A DNA stretch of 64,000 bases from an uncultured Sphingomonadaceae bacterium (GCA_947488625.1 CANKZR010000001.1:1612001-1676000), one strand, 5' to 3'; numbered from the stretch's first letter, positions 53,079 through 62,197 are shown. Notes: generated by a model not told the origin, from the sequence alone. Made by a program: numbers and translations.

Positions 53079-54380
53079 TTACATCAGGTCGGAAGGTAAT
53101 GTCGGATTGCTGAGGATGCCGATGAACCGCCCCCAGCGCGTGGCCATGTCCGCACCGCCAGCTTCCACCGCAGCGCCCACGATCTCTTCGCCCAACCCGT
53201 AATTGATCACATAGCTGCGGTATGTATCCATGAATCGCAGCGATTGCTCGGCGCGCTCGCGGCTCATCAGGCGATAGCGCATCGAGGCATCGATGACTTC
53301 CTCGCGCGTCATGGTTTCGTCCAGGTAGGCGGCTGCGATGGTGTAGTAGGCGCCTGAAAGGTCGCCCAACGCCTCGCGCAGTTCGTAATATTGTTCGATA
53401 TCGCTGGCGTCGATGCCGGCCAGCGGCGCGAGCACGTCCCGCTCGTATTCTAGTTGGCTGTCGCCCGGAAATGCCAGCTTGACGCCGTACTCCGCGCTGC
53501 CTTCGGATATAATCGCGCGGGGGGAATAGAGCGGCAGCAAGGTAAATTCGATCTGCCCCAGATCGTTCACCCGGTCCCGCTCTATCAAAGTGGAATAGAC
53601 ATGGTGACCCGGATAGGCCTCGTGACAGCCTACATCCACCGCGCGATCCAGCCGCGTGGGCAGATCGGTGTTGATCTCGATCACCGAGTGGTAATCACCC
53701 TGATAGTAGTTGAACCCACCCCATGGCTTGTCGGTGACAAGGGAAAGATCGAAGCTCTCGCTTGTCGGTAAGGGGATATGCGGCAAAGTGCGCGCGCGGC
53801 ATTCGTCCACCGCTGCATCTATCACCGCGCGCAGGCGATCGTTGGGAATGATGAAGCGGTCCTGATAGGCATTGAGCCTTTTGTTGAGCGGACCGTCAGT
53901 CGGATCGCCCGGCACCAGCTCCTCGATACGGGCGAGCACGGGATCCAGCGTGGTGAGATCGATCAGTTCGGGACGCACGCCGAACAATCCCTCGGCTTCG
54001 TCCTGGAAAGTTATTTCCTCGCCGCGCAGCATTCTTACCCGCACCTTGGCGCTGGAGAGCATGGCACGCAGATATCGCACCCGCTCTGCTTCCTGCGTAC
54101 CGGGTTCCGCATCGATCAGGGCAAGCGTCGCATCCAGCGCCACCACCCGCGCCTGCAATTCGGCAAGCGAAGTCTCATCGTCGCGCGCCGCAGCTTGCGT
54201 GGCGAGTTCTTCCGGTCCGTAATAGGCGTCGACGTAGCCGGGGTCTTTCTCCCCTATGGCCAGTTGCAAGGCGAGATAGTCGCGCGCCAGAACGTCAAGC
54301 GCGGGCGGCGCAATACCGGGCACAGTTGCGCAGGAAATGATTGCCAGAGCGGAGGCGGCGAGGACGAGGTGGCGGGTCAC
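53079..54380 (-). CDS. DUF885-family lipoprotein (predicted metallopeptidase-like)
   Basis: A 433-residue protein. A lipoprotein-type signal (MTRHLVLAASALAIISCATVPG, with a cysteine after the hydrophobic part) is followed by an all-helical domain. CHEAYPGHHVYSTL carries an HExxxxHH-like pattern typical of DUF885, which is thought to be a zinc peptidase fold. Start is GTG, with AAGGAG about ten bases upstream. It follows the DUF805 gene by four bases on the same strand, so they are probably co-transcribed. Confidence 0.82.
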   Translation of the reverse strand: MTRHLVLAASALAIISCATVPGIAPPALDVLARDYLALQLAIGEKDPGYVDAYYGPEELATQAAARDDETSLAELQARVVALDATLALIDAEPGTQEAERVRYLRAMLSSAKVRVRMLRGEEITFQDEAEGLFGVRPELIDLTTLDPVLARIEELVPGDPTDGPLNKRLNAYQDRFIIPNDRLRAVIDAAVDECRARTLPHIPLPTSESFDLSLVTDKPWGGFNYYQGDYHSVIEINTDLPTRLDRAVDVGCHEAYPGHHVYSTLIERDRVNDLGQIEFTLLPLYSPRAIISEGSAEYGVKLAFPGDSQLEYERDVLAPLAGIDASDIEQYYELREALGDLSGAYYTIAAAYLDETMTREEVIDASMRYRLMSRERAEQSLRFMDTYRSYVINYGLGEEIVGAAVEAGGADMATRWGRFIGILSNPTLPSDLM

Positions 54381-54384
54381 TATA

Positions 54385-54846
54385 TCAGGCTCCTTGCCTA
54401 TCTATCCAATTGCTTGACCGAGGATCGGCTCCATAACTGTTCGGTCCGATGTCTGGCGGCAAAAGGAGTGGAAGAATAGCCAAAATCGCGAATACGAGAT
54501 GGAGGCCGGTCATCCACCCATCTTGCCAATCGGGAATATACAGAAATGACCAAAAATATGCAGGGAGGAGGTGTAGACCCCACCACCCGGAAAGACCGAC
54601 ATCGTGGAGACGTCTTACGGTCCAACCGATAACTGGCAGACTCAGAATCAAGTAAAGAACGACATAAGCGCGCCAGAATTGATCTGGGGCATTCCATAAT
54701 GCGACCAAGGCAATCGAACTAAAGACGATCTCCACGCCAAGCCAAATCCATCCGTCGGTTCGGCGTGAACGTTCCTTGAAATCGAATGAGCGCCGGACGA
54801 GCTCGACCAAGACCTCGTTGATCGATCGACCGTCCGATACTTGCAT
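54385..54846 (-). CDS. DUF805-family membrane protein
   Basis: A 153-residue protein with about four membrane helices. The RRLHDVGLSGWWGLHLLP loop is the DUF805 signature. The soluble N-terminus (about 35 residues, charged) precedes the first helix. GC content is lower than in dapA. Its ATG overlaps the dapA stop (TAATG), so the two are translationally coupled. Function unknown. Confidence 0.82.
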   Translation of the reverse strand: MQVSDGRSINEVLVELVRRSFDFKERSRRTDGWIWLGVEIVFSSIALVALWNAPDQFWRAYVVLYLILSLPVIGWTVRRLHDVGLSGWWGLHLLPAYFWSFLYIPDWQDGWMTGLHLVFAILAILPLLLPPDIGPNSYGADPRSSNWIDRQGA

Positions 54847-55727
54847 TATCCAATCTCTGCCAGTTCCATAGCCTCGTCCACCGCCGCCTTCGCCGCATCC
54901 GAACATGGCACGATCGGCAGGCGCACGTCGGGCGCGAACCAGTCGAACAGCTTGCTCAACGCATATTTCGCGGGCGCGGGGGAAGCGTCGGCGAACATTG
55001 CGCGATGCAGCGGGTAGAGCCGTTCGTTCAGTTCGCGCGCGGTGGCGAAATCGCCTTTCGCGGCGGAAGCGTGGAAATCGGCACACAGCTTGGGCGCGAC
55101 GTTTGCCGTCACCGAGATGCAGCCGGCCTGACCCAGCGCGTAACCTGCCAGCACCAGCGGATCGTCACCGGATAGCTGGCAGAAATCGGGGCCGGCCCCC
55201 ATGCGGTGGGTAACCACGCGGGACAGGTCGCCGCTGGCGTCCTTGATCGCCACAATTTTCTTCGGAAAGCGGCGATGCAGTTCGATCACGGTTTCGGGCG
55301 CGATATCCGTTACCGTGCGGCCCGGCACGTTGTACAAGACGATGGGAAGATCGGCGCGCTCTGCCAGATAGCTGAAATGTGCCAGCAACCCTTCCTGGCT
55401 GGGACGATTGTAATAGGGTGCCACCATCAGCAGTGCGTCCGCTCCGGCGGATTGCGCTTCCTTTATATGCCACAGCGCCGTTTTCGTATCGTTGGACCCG
55501 GCACCGGCGATAACCGGCACGCGGCCCTTGGCCACATCGGCGCAAATGGCAATCACCTTGTGATGTTCGTCATTGTCCAGCGTGGCGCTTTCGCCGGTGG
55601 TGCCGCAGGGCACCAGTGCCGAGGAGCCGGATTCGATCTGCCAATCGATGAACCGGCGATATGCCGCCTCGTCAATGTCCTGGCCTGCAAAGGGCGTTGC
55701 CAGCGCGGGTATCGATCCTGAGAACAT
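54846..55727 (-). CDS. dapA: 4-hydroxy-tetrahydrodipicolinate synthase
   Basis: Condenses pyruvate with aspartate semialdehyde in lysine/peptidoglycan precursor synthesis. It is 293 residues. The Schiff-base lysine lies in KKIVAIKDASGDL, the tyrosine in LYNVPGRT, and the GTTGESATL phosphate/carboxylate loop is present. ATG 55727 gives the standard MFSGSIPAL start. It is normally close to smpB in related genomes; here three other genes lie between them. Confidence 0.95.
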   Translation of the reverse strand: MFSGSIPALATPFAGQDIDEAAYRRFIDWQIESGSSALVPCGTTGESATLDNDEHHKVIAICADVAKGRVPVIAGAGSNDTKTALWHIKEAQSAGADALLMVAPYYNRPSQEGLLAHFSYLAERADLPIVLYNVPGRTVTDIAPETVIELHRRFPKKIVAIKDASGDLSRVVTHRMGAGPDFCQLSGDDPLVLAGYALGQAGCISVTANVAPKLCADFHASAAKGDFATARELNERLYPLHRAMFADASPAPAKYALSKLFDWFAPDVRLPIVPCSDAAKAAVDEAMELAEIG

Positions 55728-55825
55728 TTTACGCCTCTCGTGCGTTGGTGTGAAAAGATAACTCATCGGAAATTTCGCGCTGAACCAGTGCGATTTCCCA
55801 ATAGCCTTACCCGTTTGGAGGGATT

Positions 55826-57802
55826 ATGTATTCAGCGCCTGATAAGGATGCGCCTGCCATTATGTCCAGTATGGTTCGACTTCCCCTTATAGCACTCGTC
55901 GCGGCAATGGCCGCCCCCGCCACCTCTTTTGCCCAGGATGCGGGCGAGTGGGATCGCAATCGCGCCCAGCTCGTCGCCCAGCAGCCCGGCCCCATGGCAG
56001 CACAGATCAGCCGGTGGGAGCGTTTGTGGGAAGATCGACAGGCGCAGTTGCCGTTTGCAGAATATTCCAGCTTCCTGCTCGCCAATCCGGGCTTTCCGGA
56101 CGAGACGGCCTTGCGCGCCCGTGCGGAGCAGCGCCTGCGGGAGGAATTTACCGACCCCGCTCTTCTTCTTCGTTTCTTCGAGAATCACGAACCCGTTACC
56201 AACTATGCCAAGGCGCATTACGCGCTTGCTCTGATGGGTCAGGATCGCAGCGCGGCACAGCGCTGGGCCCTGGAAGCATGGCGTGGCGGTGAAATGAGTC
56301 CGACGGCGGAAGCTTCGCTATCGGCCAATTTCGGGCAGATGTTCGAGCAGGGCGACCATGATCGTCGCATGGATGCACTGTTATGGCAGCGCGATGGGGA
56401 CGCCGCAGCCCGCCAGCTTTCGCGCGTTTCGCCAGAGCGGCGCGCGGTGTTCGAGGCTCGGCTTGCCATCCTGCAAGGCGGTGACGGCGCGACGAGTGCG
56501 CCCGGCGCGATGGCCGACCCCGGCTACCTTTACAATCGCAGCCGCGAACTGCGGCAAGAGGGCCAGACATCGGCAGCCGTACGCAATATCGTGGACGGGC
56601 CGCAGCTATCCGTCCTCCCCTTCGATCAGACCGCGTGGATTACCGAATTGCTCGCTGTTGCGCGCAGCGCGGGCACCCGCGATTCGGTTCGCGTGGCCCA
56701 GCGCGCTATCGAGGCTTTCGAGCCGGGTTATGACATCTCCACCGGCGAATATCGTCTGCGTGACGATTACACCTCGCTGATGTGGCTGGGCGGAACCAAC
56801 GCCTTGTGGCAGCTTGGCGATGGCGCAGCCGCTGCCCCGCTGTTCTACCAGTACGGCGCCGCCGCCCGCACTCCGCAGACCCGTTCAAAGGGCTTCTTCT
56901 GGGCTGGCGAGGCCCATCGCCGCGCAGGCAACACGGAAGAGGCGCAGCGGTATTACGAGATGGCCGCCGAATACGCGGACCGCTTTTATGGCCTGCTGGC
57001 GCTGGATCGCCTGGGCCGCGATGTACCCAGCTTCGACGCGCAGCCCGAGGGCGAGCCCACGATGGCGGAGCGGCAGGAGTTTCTCTCTGCCCCCATCACC
57101 CGCGCCGTGGCCGAAGTTGCCCGCGATGCACCGTGGAGCACGGGCATCCGCTTCTACCGCTCCATCGCCGACCAGGCAGAGACGGTGGGCGAGCACATGC
57201 TGGTGGCAGACCTTGCCCGCGAAATCGGGCGACGTGACCTTGCCGTGAACCTTGCCGATGCCGCCATGTCCGATGGGCACGAAGGCTTTACCCGCATCGG
57301 TTACCCCACACTGGAAACCCCTCCCGGCACCAACTGGACGATGATCCACGCGCTCGCCCGGCAGGAAAGCCAGTTTGCCGAAAACGCCATCAGTCATGCA
57401 GGTGCGCGCGGATTGATGCAGTTCATGCCCGCAACCGCACAGGAAGAGGCGCGACGTGCGCGTGTACAATATTCAGCCAGTCGCCTGATCGACGATCCAC
57501 AATATTCGATGCAGCTCGGCTCCAACCATATCGAACGCCTGATTTCCTATTACGACGGCAGCTATCCGCTCGCCATTGCGGCCTACAATGCTGGCCCCGG
57601 CAATGTGAACCGCTGGCTGCGTGAGAATGGCGACCCGCGCCAGACGGGCGACTGGCTGCGCTGGATCGAGGAAATCGGTTTCTTCGAGACGAAGAACTAC
57701 GTGCAGCGCGTGATCGAGAATGCCGTAGTGTACGAACACCTTTATCCCGAACGCACCGGCAGGGCTGGCGCGCCGCGTGATGTGGAAGATTTCTTGCGCT
57801 GA
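55826..57802 (+). CDS. Soluble lytic murein transglycosylase (Slt-like)
   Basis: Cleaves peptidoglycan in the periplasm. The 658-residue protein has a signal peptide (hydrophobic LPLIALVAAMAAPATSFAQ), a long alpha-superhelical U-domain (to about residue 480) and a C-terminal lysozyme-like domain. That domain holds ARQESQFAENAISHAGARGLMQ, with its catalytic glutamate, and AIAAYNAGPGNV. ATG 55826 has a good GGAGGG, but an ATG at 55862 gives a more usual signal peptide. It is divergent from dapA across 98 bases. Confidence 0.9.
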   Translation: MYSAPDKDAPAIMSSMVRLPLIALVAAMAAPATSFAQDAGEWDRNRAQLVAQQPGPMAAQISRWERLWEDRQAQLPFAEYSSFLLANPGFPDETALRARAEQRLREEFTDPALLLRFFENHEPVTNYAKAHYALALMGQDRSAAQRWALEAWRGGEMSPTAEASLSANFGQMFEQGDHDRRMDALLWQRDGDAAARQLSRVSPERRAVFEARLAILQGGDGATSAPGAMADPGYLYNRSRELRQEGQTSAAVRNIVDGPQLSVLPFDQTAWITELLAVARSAGTRDSVRVAQRAIEAFEPGYDISTGEYRLRDDYTSLMWLGGTNALWQLGDGAAAAPLFYQYGAAARTPQTRSKGFFWAGEAHRRAGNTEEAQRYYEMAAEYADRFYGLLALDRLGRDVPSFDAQPEGEPTMAERQEFLSAPITRAVAEVARDAPWSTGIRFYRSIADQAETVGEHMLVADLAREIGRRDLAVNLADAAMSDGHEGFTRIGYPTLETPPGTNWTMIHALARQESQFAENAISHAGARGLMQFMPATAQEEARRARVQYSASRLIDDPQYSMQLGSNHIERLISYYDGSYPLAIAAYNAGPGNVNRWLRENGDPRQTGDWLRWIEEIGFFETKNYVQRVIENAVVYEHLYPERTGRAGAPRDVEDFLR

Positions 57803-57887
57803 GCCTGACGTCTGGAATTAGGGTGGGAAGCGGACAATGCTCGTATCTCTGCGTTGAAACTAGGCCTCACGGTGTTATGCCAGTCCA

Positions 57888-58541
57888 ATGGAAACGGAAG
57901 AACCGAAAAAGTCGAAGCCGACCGTTCGTAAGCGGGCCGAAGCATTCAAGCCATTCATCTGCAAGAACCTGATTGCCGTAATCGAAAATCCCTCGGACAT
58001 TCAAAATATCGGGACGGTAATTCGCAACGTGAACGCGCTGGGGGTTGAGAAGGTCTATGTCGTCGATCCTCGAAAGGCGCTGCCTGATGACTGGCAAGAG
58101 ATGCGTGAACGCAAGTCATTGGCACGGACTTCTGTTTCAGCCGTGAAATGGAGCTTTGTGAAGAGGTTCGATAGCACCGACGATTGCTTTGAACATTTGG
58201 AGAAGAACAACTTCCATTCGGTAGTCACATCTCCTCACATCAAGGGCCAAAGGAACGACTGGCTCCACGAAGCAGACTTTACCGAACACACGAAACTGGC
58301 CGTGTGGTTTGGAAATGAAAAACGCGGGATCAGTGACGGCGCAGTTGAACGTAGCGATGCTTGCATTGCCATACCAATGTTTGGGATGATCGAGAGCCTC
58401 AATCTCGGCACATCATCGGGAATTGTGTTGTATGAGGTGACTAAGCAACGTCGAGATTACCAGAGCCGTTACCGCAAGGGCAGGAGGAAAGGGAAACGCG
58501 CTGACCCTTTGCCTACCGTCATGGCCAAAGAAACCGATTGA
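57888..58541 (+). CDS. SpoU/TrmH-family RNA methyltransferase
   Basis: A 217-residue protein with the knotted SPOUT fold signatures: NIGTVIRNVNALGV (motif 1), WFGNEKRGIS (motif 2) and IPMFGMIESLNLGTSSGIVLYEV (motif 3). It probably 2'-O-methylates tRNA (TrmH-like) or rRNA. The C-terminus is very basic (RRKGKRADP). The base composition is clearly lower in GC than slt and greB on either side, which suggests acquisition. No SD is strong; the start follows an 85-base gap. Confidence 0.88.
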   Translation: METEEPKKSKPTVRKRAEAFKPFICKNLIAVIENPSDIQNIGTVIRNVNALGVEKVYVVDPRKALPDDWQEMRERKSLARTSVSAVKWSFVKRFDSTDDCFEHLEKNNFHSVVTSPHIKGQRNDWLHEADFTEHTKLAVWFGNEKRGISDGAVERSDACIAIPMFGMIESLNLGTSSGIVLYEVTKQRRDYQSRYRKGRRKGKRADPLPTVMAKETD

Positions 58542-58607
58542 CCGGGTTCAATGTCCGCAACGCGGTCGTTAGCTGACATTCAAACTGGCCCGAAAATCGG
58601 ATCGCGT

Positions 58608-58613
58608 TATAAA
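58608..58613 (+). promoter_or_regulatory. -10 element of greB, probable leaderless transcript
   Basis: TATAAA ends seven bases before the greB ATG, so the transcript would start at or next to the A of the start codon. There is no ribosome site and no good -35 (CTGGCC at the expected spacing). Confidence 0.4.
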
Positions 58614-58619
58614 GCCGCT

Positions 58620-59120
58620 ATGCCGTCGCCCGACAACACCAGCCCCATCACACCCGCAGGCCTTTCCGCGCTGAAAGCGCGCTACGATCACCTGCTCGGC
58701 AAGGAACGTCCCGAGATCGTGGAGATCGTCAGCTGGGCGGCGGGCAATGGCGACCGTAGCGAGAACGGCGACTACCTTTACGGTCGAAAGAAAATGCGCG
58801 AGATCGACCGCGAGCTGTCCTACCTCGCCAAGGTGATGAAGCACGCCAAGGTGGTCGACCCCCGCCAGCAGCCGGACAAGAGCCGCGTCTTCTTCGGCGC
58901 TACCGTCGTCCTCGCCGATGAGGACGACGAGGAGCGCACCGTCACCATTGTTGGAGACAAGGAGCAGGACGCCAGCGACAACCGCATCGGCTGGTCCAGC
59001 CCCATCGCCCGCGCCCTTCGCGGTGCCGAAGTGGGCGACCTGCGCGCGGTGCGTCTTCCGCAGGGGGCGAAGGAATGGGAAGTGATGGCGATCAGCTATC
59101 CCGGCGACCCCACCGACTGA
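58620..59120 (+). CDS. greB: Transcription elongation factor GreB
   Basis: Rescues backtracked RNA polymerase by inducing transcript cleavage. It has 166 residues. The N-terminal coiled coil (LSALKARYDHLLGKERPEIV and EIVSWAAGNGDRSENGDY, with the acidic tip) and the C-terminal FKBP-like domain (GWSSPIARALRGAEVGDLRAV) are intact. The sequence follows E. coli GreB closely. An ATG 23 codons upstream is not conserved. A TATAAA at 58608-58613 puts the predicted transcript start on this ATG. Confidence 0.92.
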   Translation: MPSPDNTSPITPAGLSALKARYDHLLGKERPEIVEIVSWAAGNGDRSENGDYLYGRKKMREIDRELSYLAKVMKHAKVVDPRQQPDKSRVFFGATVVLADEDDEERTVTIVGDKEQDASDNRIGWSSPIARALRGAEVGDLRAVRLPQGAKEWEVMAISYPGDPTD

Positions 59121-59182
59121 CGGGTCGGAAAAAAATTTCGCCAGTCCTGTAAGACTTGCGCCCAGCGGCAGACTACCCTTGC

Positions 59183-59731
59183 ATGGCACGAGGGAAAAAC
59201 ACCGTGAACAAAACACCGCGATCACAGGACGAGGGCTATCGAAGCGCCGCTGAACTTTATGGCGGCGCGATAGAACGCCTGGCGCGAGGGTATGAGGCCG
59301 ACCCCGACCTGGCACGTGATCTGGTGCAGGATATCCATGCAGAGCTCTGGCGCAGCTTCGAATATTTCGAAGGCCAGTGTTCATTCAAAAGCTGGGTCTA
59401 TCGCATCGCTCACAATGTCGCGGTCAGCCATGTGCAAACGGCGCTGCGCCGCAAACCGGGCAAGCTTGTCGGACTTGATGCGATGGACGAACTCGTCGCT
59501 CCGGACGATGTGGCAGCGGCAACCGAGCAGAACCAGTTGCGCAACAGGCTGCTGGCAACGGTTCACCATCTTAAACCTGCGGACCGGCAGGTGATGCTGC
59601 TCTACCTCGAGGACCTGACCGCCGCCGAAATCGGCGAAGTGACCGGACTTTCATCCGGCGCGGTCGCCACCCGTATCCATAGACTGAAGGCGTTGCTTGG
59701 CGATGCCCTGAAGCAAGGAGAAGCTCGATGA
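59183..59731 (+). CDS. ECF-type RNA polymerase sigma factor
   Basis: About 182 residues. Region 2 (AELYGGAIERLARGYEADPDLARDLVQDIHAELWRSFEYF and FKSWVYRIAHNVAVSHV) and region 4 (LKPADRQVMLLYLEDLTAAEIGEVTGLSSGAVATRIHRLKALL) are clear. No sigma 1.1 or 3 region exists. ATG 59183 has no ribosome site; GTG 59204 has GAGGG nine bases upstream and may be the true start. It is coupled to the next gene (ATGA), which encodes a membrane protein that could act as its anti-sigma factor. Confidence 0.88.
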   Translation: MARGKNTVNKTPRSQDEGYRSAAELYGGAIERLARGYEADPDLARDLVQDIHAELWRSFEYFEGQCSFKSWVYRIAHNVAVSHVQTALRRKPGKLVGLDAMDELVAPDDVAAATEQNQLRNRLLATVHHLKPADRQVMLLYLEDLTAAEIGEVTGLSSGAVATRIHRLKALLGDALKQGEAR

Positions 59732-60312
59732 CTCCCGAAGAATTTGCGCGCGATAGCTGGCAGACCGCTAGCGCAACTACGGCGCTACCCCCGCTGGAGG
59801 AGCTGCGTGCCCGTGCAGACAAGTTTCGACGTCAGATCGCGCGACGCAACTGGATAGAATATGCAGCCGGTTTATTCGTCATAATCGCCTTTGGCGTCAT
59901 GACTTTCGTCATGCCCGTGCCAGCCATGCGGATCGGTTCGGCGATGGTCGTTGGCGGCACCTGCGTGCTGCTGTGGCAGCTTCACAAGCGCGGCACTCCG
60001 CTCACCCCGCCAACGCACGGTGGGCAACTGTCGGTGATGGAGTACCGGCGCTGTGACCTGGCCAAACAGCGCGATGCGCTGGACAGCATATTCACGTGGT
60101 ATCTGCTGCCGCTGATCCCCGGAATGCTGGTGCTGATTGCCGCACCCTTCCTCTCGACATCGTTCGACGAATGGCAGATGCCTCCTGCCGACTTCTGGCT
60201 GGCTGTAGCCTTCATCGTCGCGGTTTTCGGCGGTGTCTATGCACTCAACAAGTGGGCTGCGCGCAAGCTGCAGCAGGAGATCGACGAGATCGATGCGTTG
60301 TTGGCCGAATAG
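59728..60312 (+). CDS. Four-helix membrane protein coupled to the ECF sigma factor
   Basis: A 194-residue protein. The first 42 residues are soluble and helical (LPPLEELRARADKFRRQIARRN). Helices lie at about 44-63, 67-86, 122-141 and 156-174, and an acidic coiled C-terminus follows (LQQEIDEIDALLAE). Its ATG overlaps the sigma stop. Placement and membrane topology fit an anti-sigma factor, with the soluble N-terminus as sigma-binding part, but no known anti-sigma domain is recognised. A terminator follows at once. Confidence 0.7.
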   Translation: MTPEEFARDSWQTASATTALPPLEELRARADKFRRQIARRNWIEYAAGLFVIIAFGVMTFVMPVPAMRIGSAMVVGGTCVLLWQLHKRGTPLTPPTHGGQLSVMEYRRCDLAKQRDALDSIFTWYLLPLIPGMLVLIAAPFLSTSFDEWQMPPADFWLAVAFIVAVFGGVYALNKWAARKLQQEIDEIDALLAE

Positions 60313-60328
60313 GCCACGCACAAGAACA

Positions 60329-60360
60329 AGGGCGGGCGCGGTTCATACCACGCCCGCCCT
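60329..60360. terminator. Bidirectional terminator
   Basis: AGGGCGGGCG (60329-60338) and CGCCCGCCCT (60351-60360) form a perfect stem with a 12-base loop. T-rich tracts follow on both strands. It lies between the convergent sigma operon and the flotillin gene. Confidence 0.8.
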
Positions 60361-60379
60361 TTCTTCTACGCAAGGTTGG

Positions 60380-62173
60380 TTATTCTGCGGCTTCCTTGCC
60401 GCTGTCCTTGCCTGCTTTGGCATCATCGGTTTCTACACCGGCTTCGGTCTTGTTATCGCTCCTGTTTTCAGTGTCGAACAATGAGGGCGTGACCGCCTCG
60501 TCGCTCAGTTCCGATATCGTCCCGAACGCATCGGTGGCGTTGCCATTGGCCGCGCCTTCCACGATCTTGCCCAGCGACGATCCATCGAGGCCAAGTTCCT
60601 TCATCAGGCCATCCAGCACGGGCGCCTGAGCGCGGTAGGCCAGCGCCGCGGCCACGGCATCGTTGGCAAGGTTGCCACTGCCGCCGCCGGAGCCATTCGT
60701 GGTCGTACCCGGTGCGCCGGACTTCTGTGTGAGTCCGTCGACCTGCACGATCTTAATGGAGTCGATAGCTTCCATCGGCTTCGCGCTTTCGCGGATGACT
60801 TCCGGCAGCACTTTCAGAAGGGCCAGCTTCGTCTGCAAGCTGATCTGGTCCATCGAGAGGATATTGGCCGCCTCGTTCACGGCCCGCTGGCCGGCAGCTT
60901 CCACTTCGAAGCGGACCCGGTCCGCTTCGGCGCGCAGCTTAACGGCGTCTGCTTCACCCTCCGCCTCGCGGCGGGTAGCTTCGGCCAGGTTGGTGGCAGC
61001 GTCCTTGTCGGCCTCTGCATCCACGCGGATCTTGATGGCATCGCGCTCTGCCTGCTTTGCAGCCTCGATCAGTTCGATCTTTTTCTGACGCTCTGCGATC
61101 TCGCTTTCGCGAGCCGTGGCAACGCGCTCCTCGGCTTCGACAGCCTTGGCGCGGGCCTCGTCGGCTTCGGACTTGGCCTGGCTTTCCTCGCGCGACTTGT
61201 TTTGCACCGCGATCTGCTGTTCCTGCCGGGCGATTTCCAGTGCGCGCACCTGATCGATGCGCGCCTCTTCCACCAGGCGGTCAGCCTCGATCTGCTGCGC
61301 GTCGACCTGCTTTTTCGCCTCGATACGTGCTGCATCGGCCTCTCGCTGGCGTTCTGCCTGCTGGCTGGCAATTTCGGACATCTGGGCGGCGCGGCGCACT
61401 TCGACTTCACGCTCCTGCCCCAGCCGCGCATATTCGGTGTCACGGCTGATCTCGAAAGACCGCTGATCGGCTTCCAGGTTCTTCGTCTCCATCTGCACGC
61501 GCGTATCCTGCTCGATATCGTTGCGCAGCTTCTTGCGCGCCTCGATCTGCTCGGTCAGCTTGGTCAGACCTTCGGCGTCAAACGCGTTGTTTGCGTTGAA
61601 GTGTTCGATGCTGGTCTGATCAAGCCCGGTCAGCGACACGGACTCCAGTTCCAAGCCATTCATGGCGAGATCGTTTGACGAGACCTGCTGCACCTTCTGC
61701 ACGAAATCGGCACGCTGTTCGTGCAGTTCGTTCATGGTCATCCCGGCTGCGACGGAACGCAGCGCGTCGACGAACTTGCCTTCGACAAGGTCCTTCAGCA
61801 TTTCGGGCTGCATGGTGCGCTGGCCCAGCGTCTGCGCGGCCATGGCGATGGCTTCGCTGTCAGGCTTCACGCGAACGTAGAACTCCGCCTTCACGTCGAT
61901 CCGCAGCCGGTCCAGCGTAATAAGCGCCTCGCCGTCGCGGCGCATGACGGACAGCACCAGCGTGTTCATGTTGACGGGCATGGTCTCGTGGAAAATCGGG
62001 AACACCAGCGCGCCCCCGTTCATCACCACCTTCTCCCCACCTGCGCCGGTCCGTACGAAAGCGGTTTCCTTGGAGGCCCGGCGATACATCTTCAGCAGGA
62101 AAATAAAGATCGTCGCCACGACGATCACGATCCCTACAATGCCAATCAGGCCAACGTTCAGAAAACTCTCCAT
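60380..62173 (-). CDS. yqiK: Flotillin-family (SPFH/YqiK-like) membrane protein
   Basis: A 597-residue protein. One N-terminal membrane helix (VGLIGIVGIVIVVATIFIFLL) is followed by an SPFH domain (about residues 40-210, RTGAGGEKVVMNGGALVFP). A very long Glu/Ala/Arg-rich coiled coil follows (about 220-450), with the flotillin-like RFEVEAAGQRAVNEAANILS. The C-terminus is Gly/Asn-rich and acidic. It probably scaffolds membrane microdomains. AGGAGAAG lies before the ATG. It follows the YqiJ-like gene by 24 bases, as in the E. coli yqiJK pair. Confidence 0.85.
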   Translation of the reverse strand: MESFLNVGLIGIVGIVIVVATIFIFLLKMYRRASKETAFVRTGAGGEKVVMNGGALVFPIFHETMPVNMNTLVLSVMRRDGEALITLDRLRIDVKAEFYVRVKPDSEAIAMAAQTLGQRTMQPEMLKDLVEGKFVDALRSVAAGMTMNELHEQRADFVQKVQQVSSNDLAMNGLELESVSLTGLDQTSIEHFNANNAFDAEGLTKLTEQIEARKKLRNDIEQDTRVQMETKNLEADQRSFEISRDTEYARLGQEREVEVRRAAQMSEIASQQAERQREADAARIEAKKQVDAQQIEADRLVEEARIDQVRALEIARQEQQIAVQNKSREESQAKSEADEARAKAVEAEERVATARESEIAERQKKIELIEAAKQAERDAIKIRVDAEADKDAATNLAEATRREAEGEADAVKLRAEADRVRFEVEAAGQRAVNEAANILSMDQISLQTKLALLKVLPEVIRESAKPMEAIDSIKIVQVDGLTQKSGAPGTTTNGSGGGSGNLANDAVAAALAYRAQAPVLDGLMKELGLDGSSLGKIVEGAANGNATDAFGTISELSDEAVTPSLFDTENRSDNKTEAGVETDDAKAGKDSGKEAAE

Positions 62174-62197
62174 TTCTTCTCCTGTTATTATCTAGTT

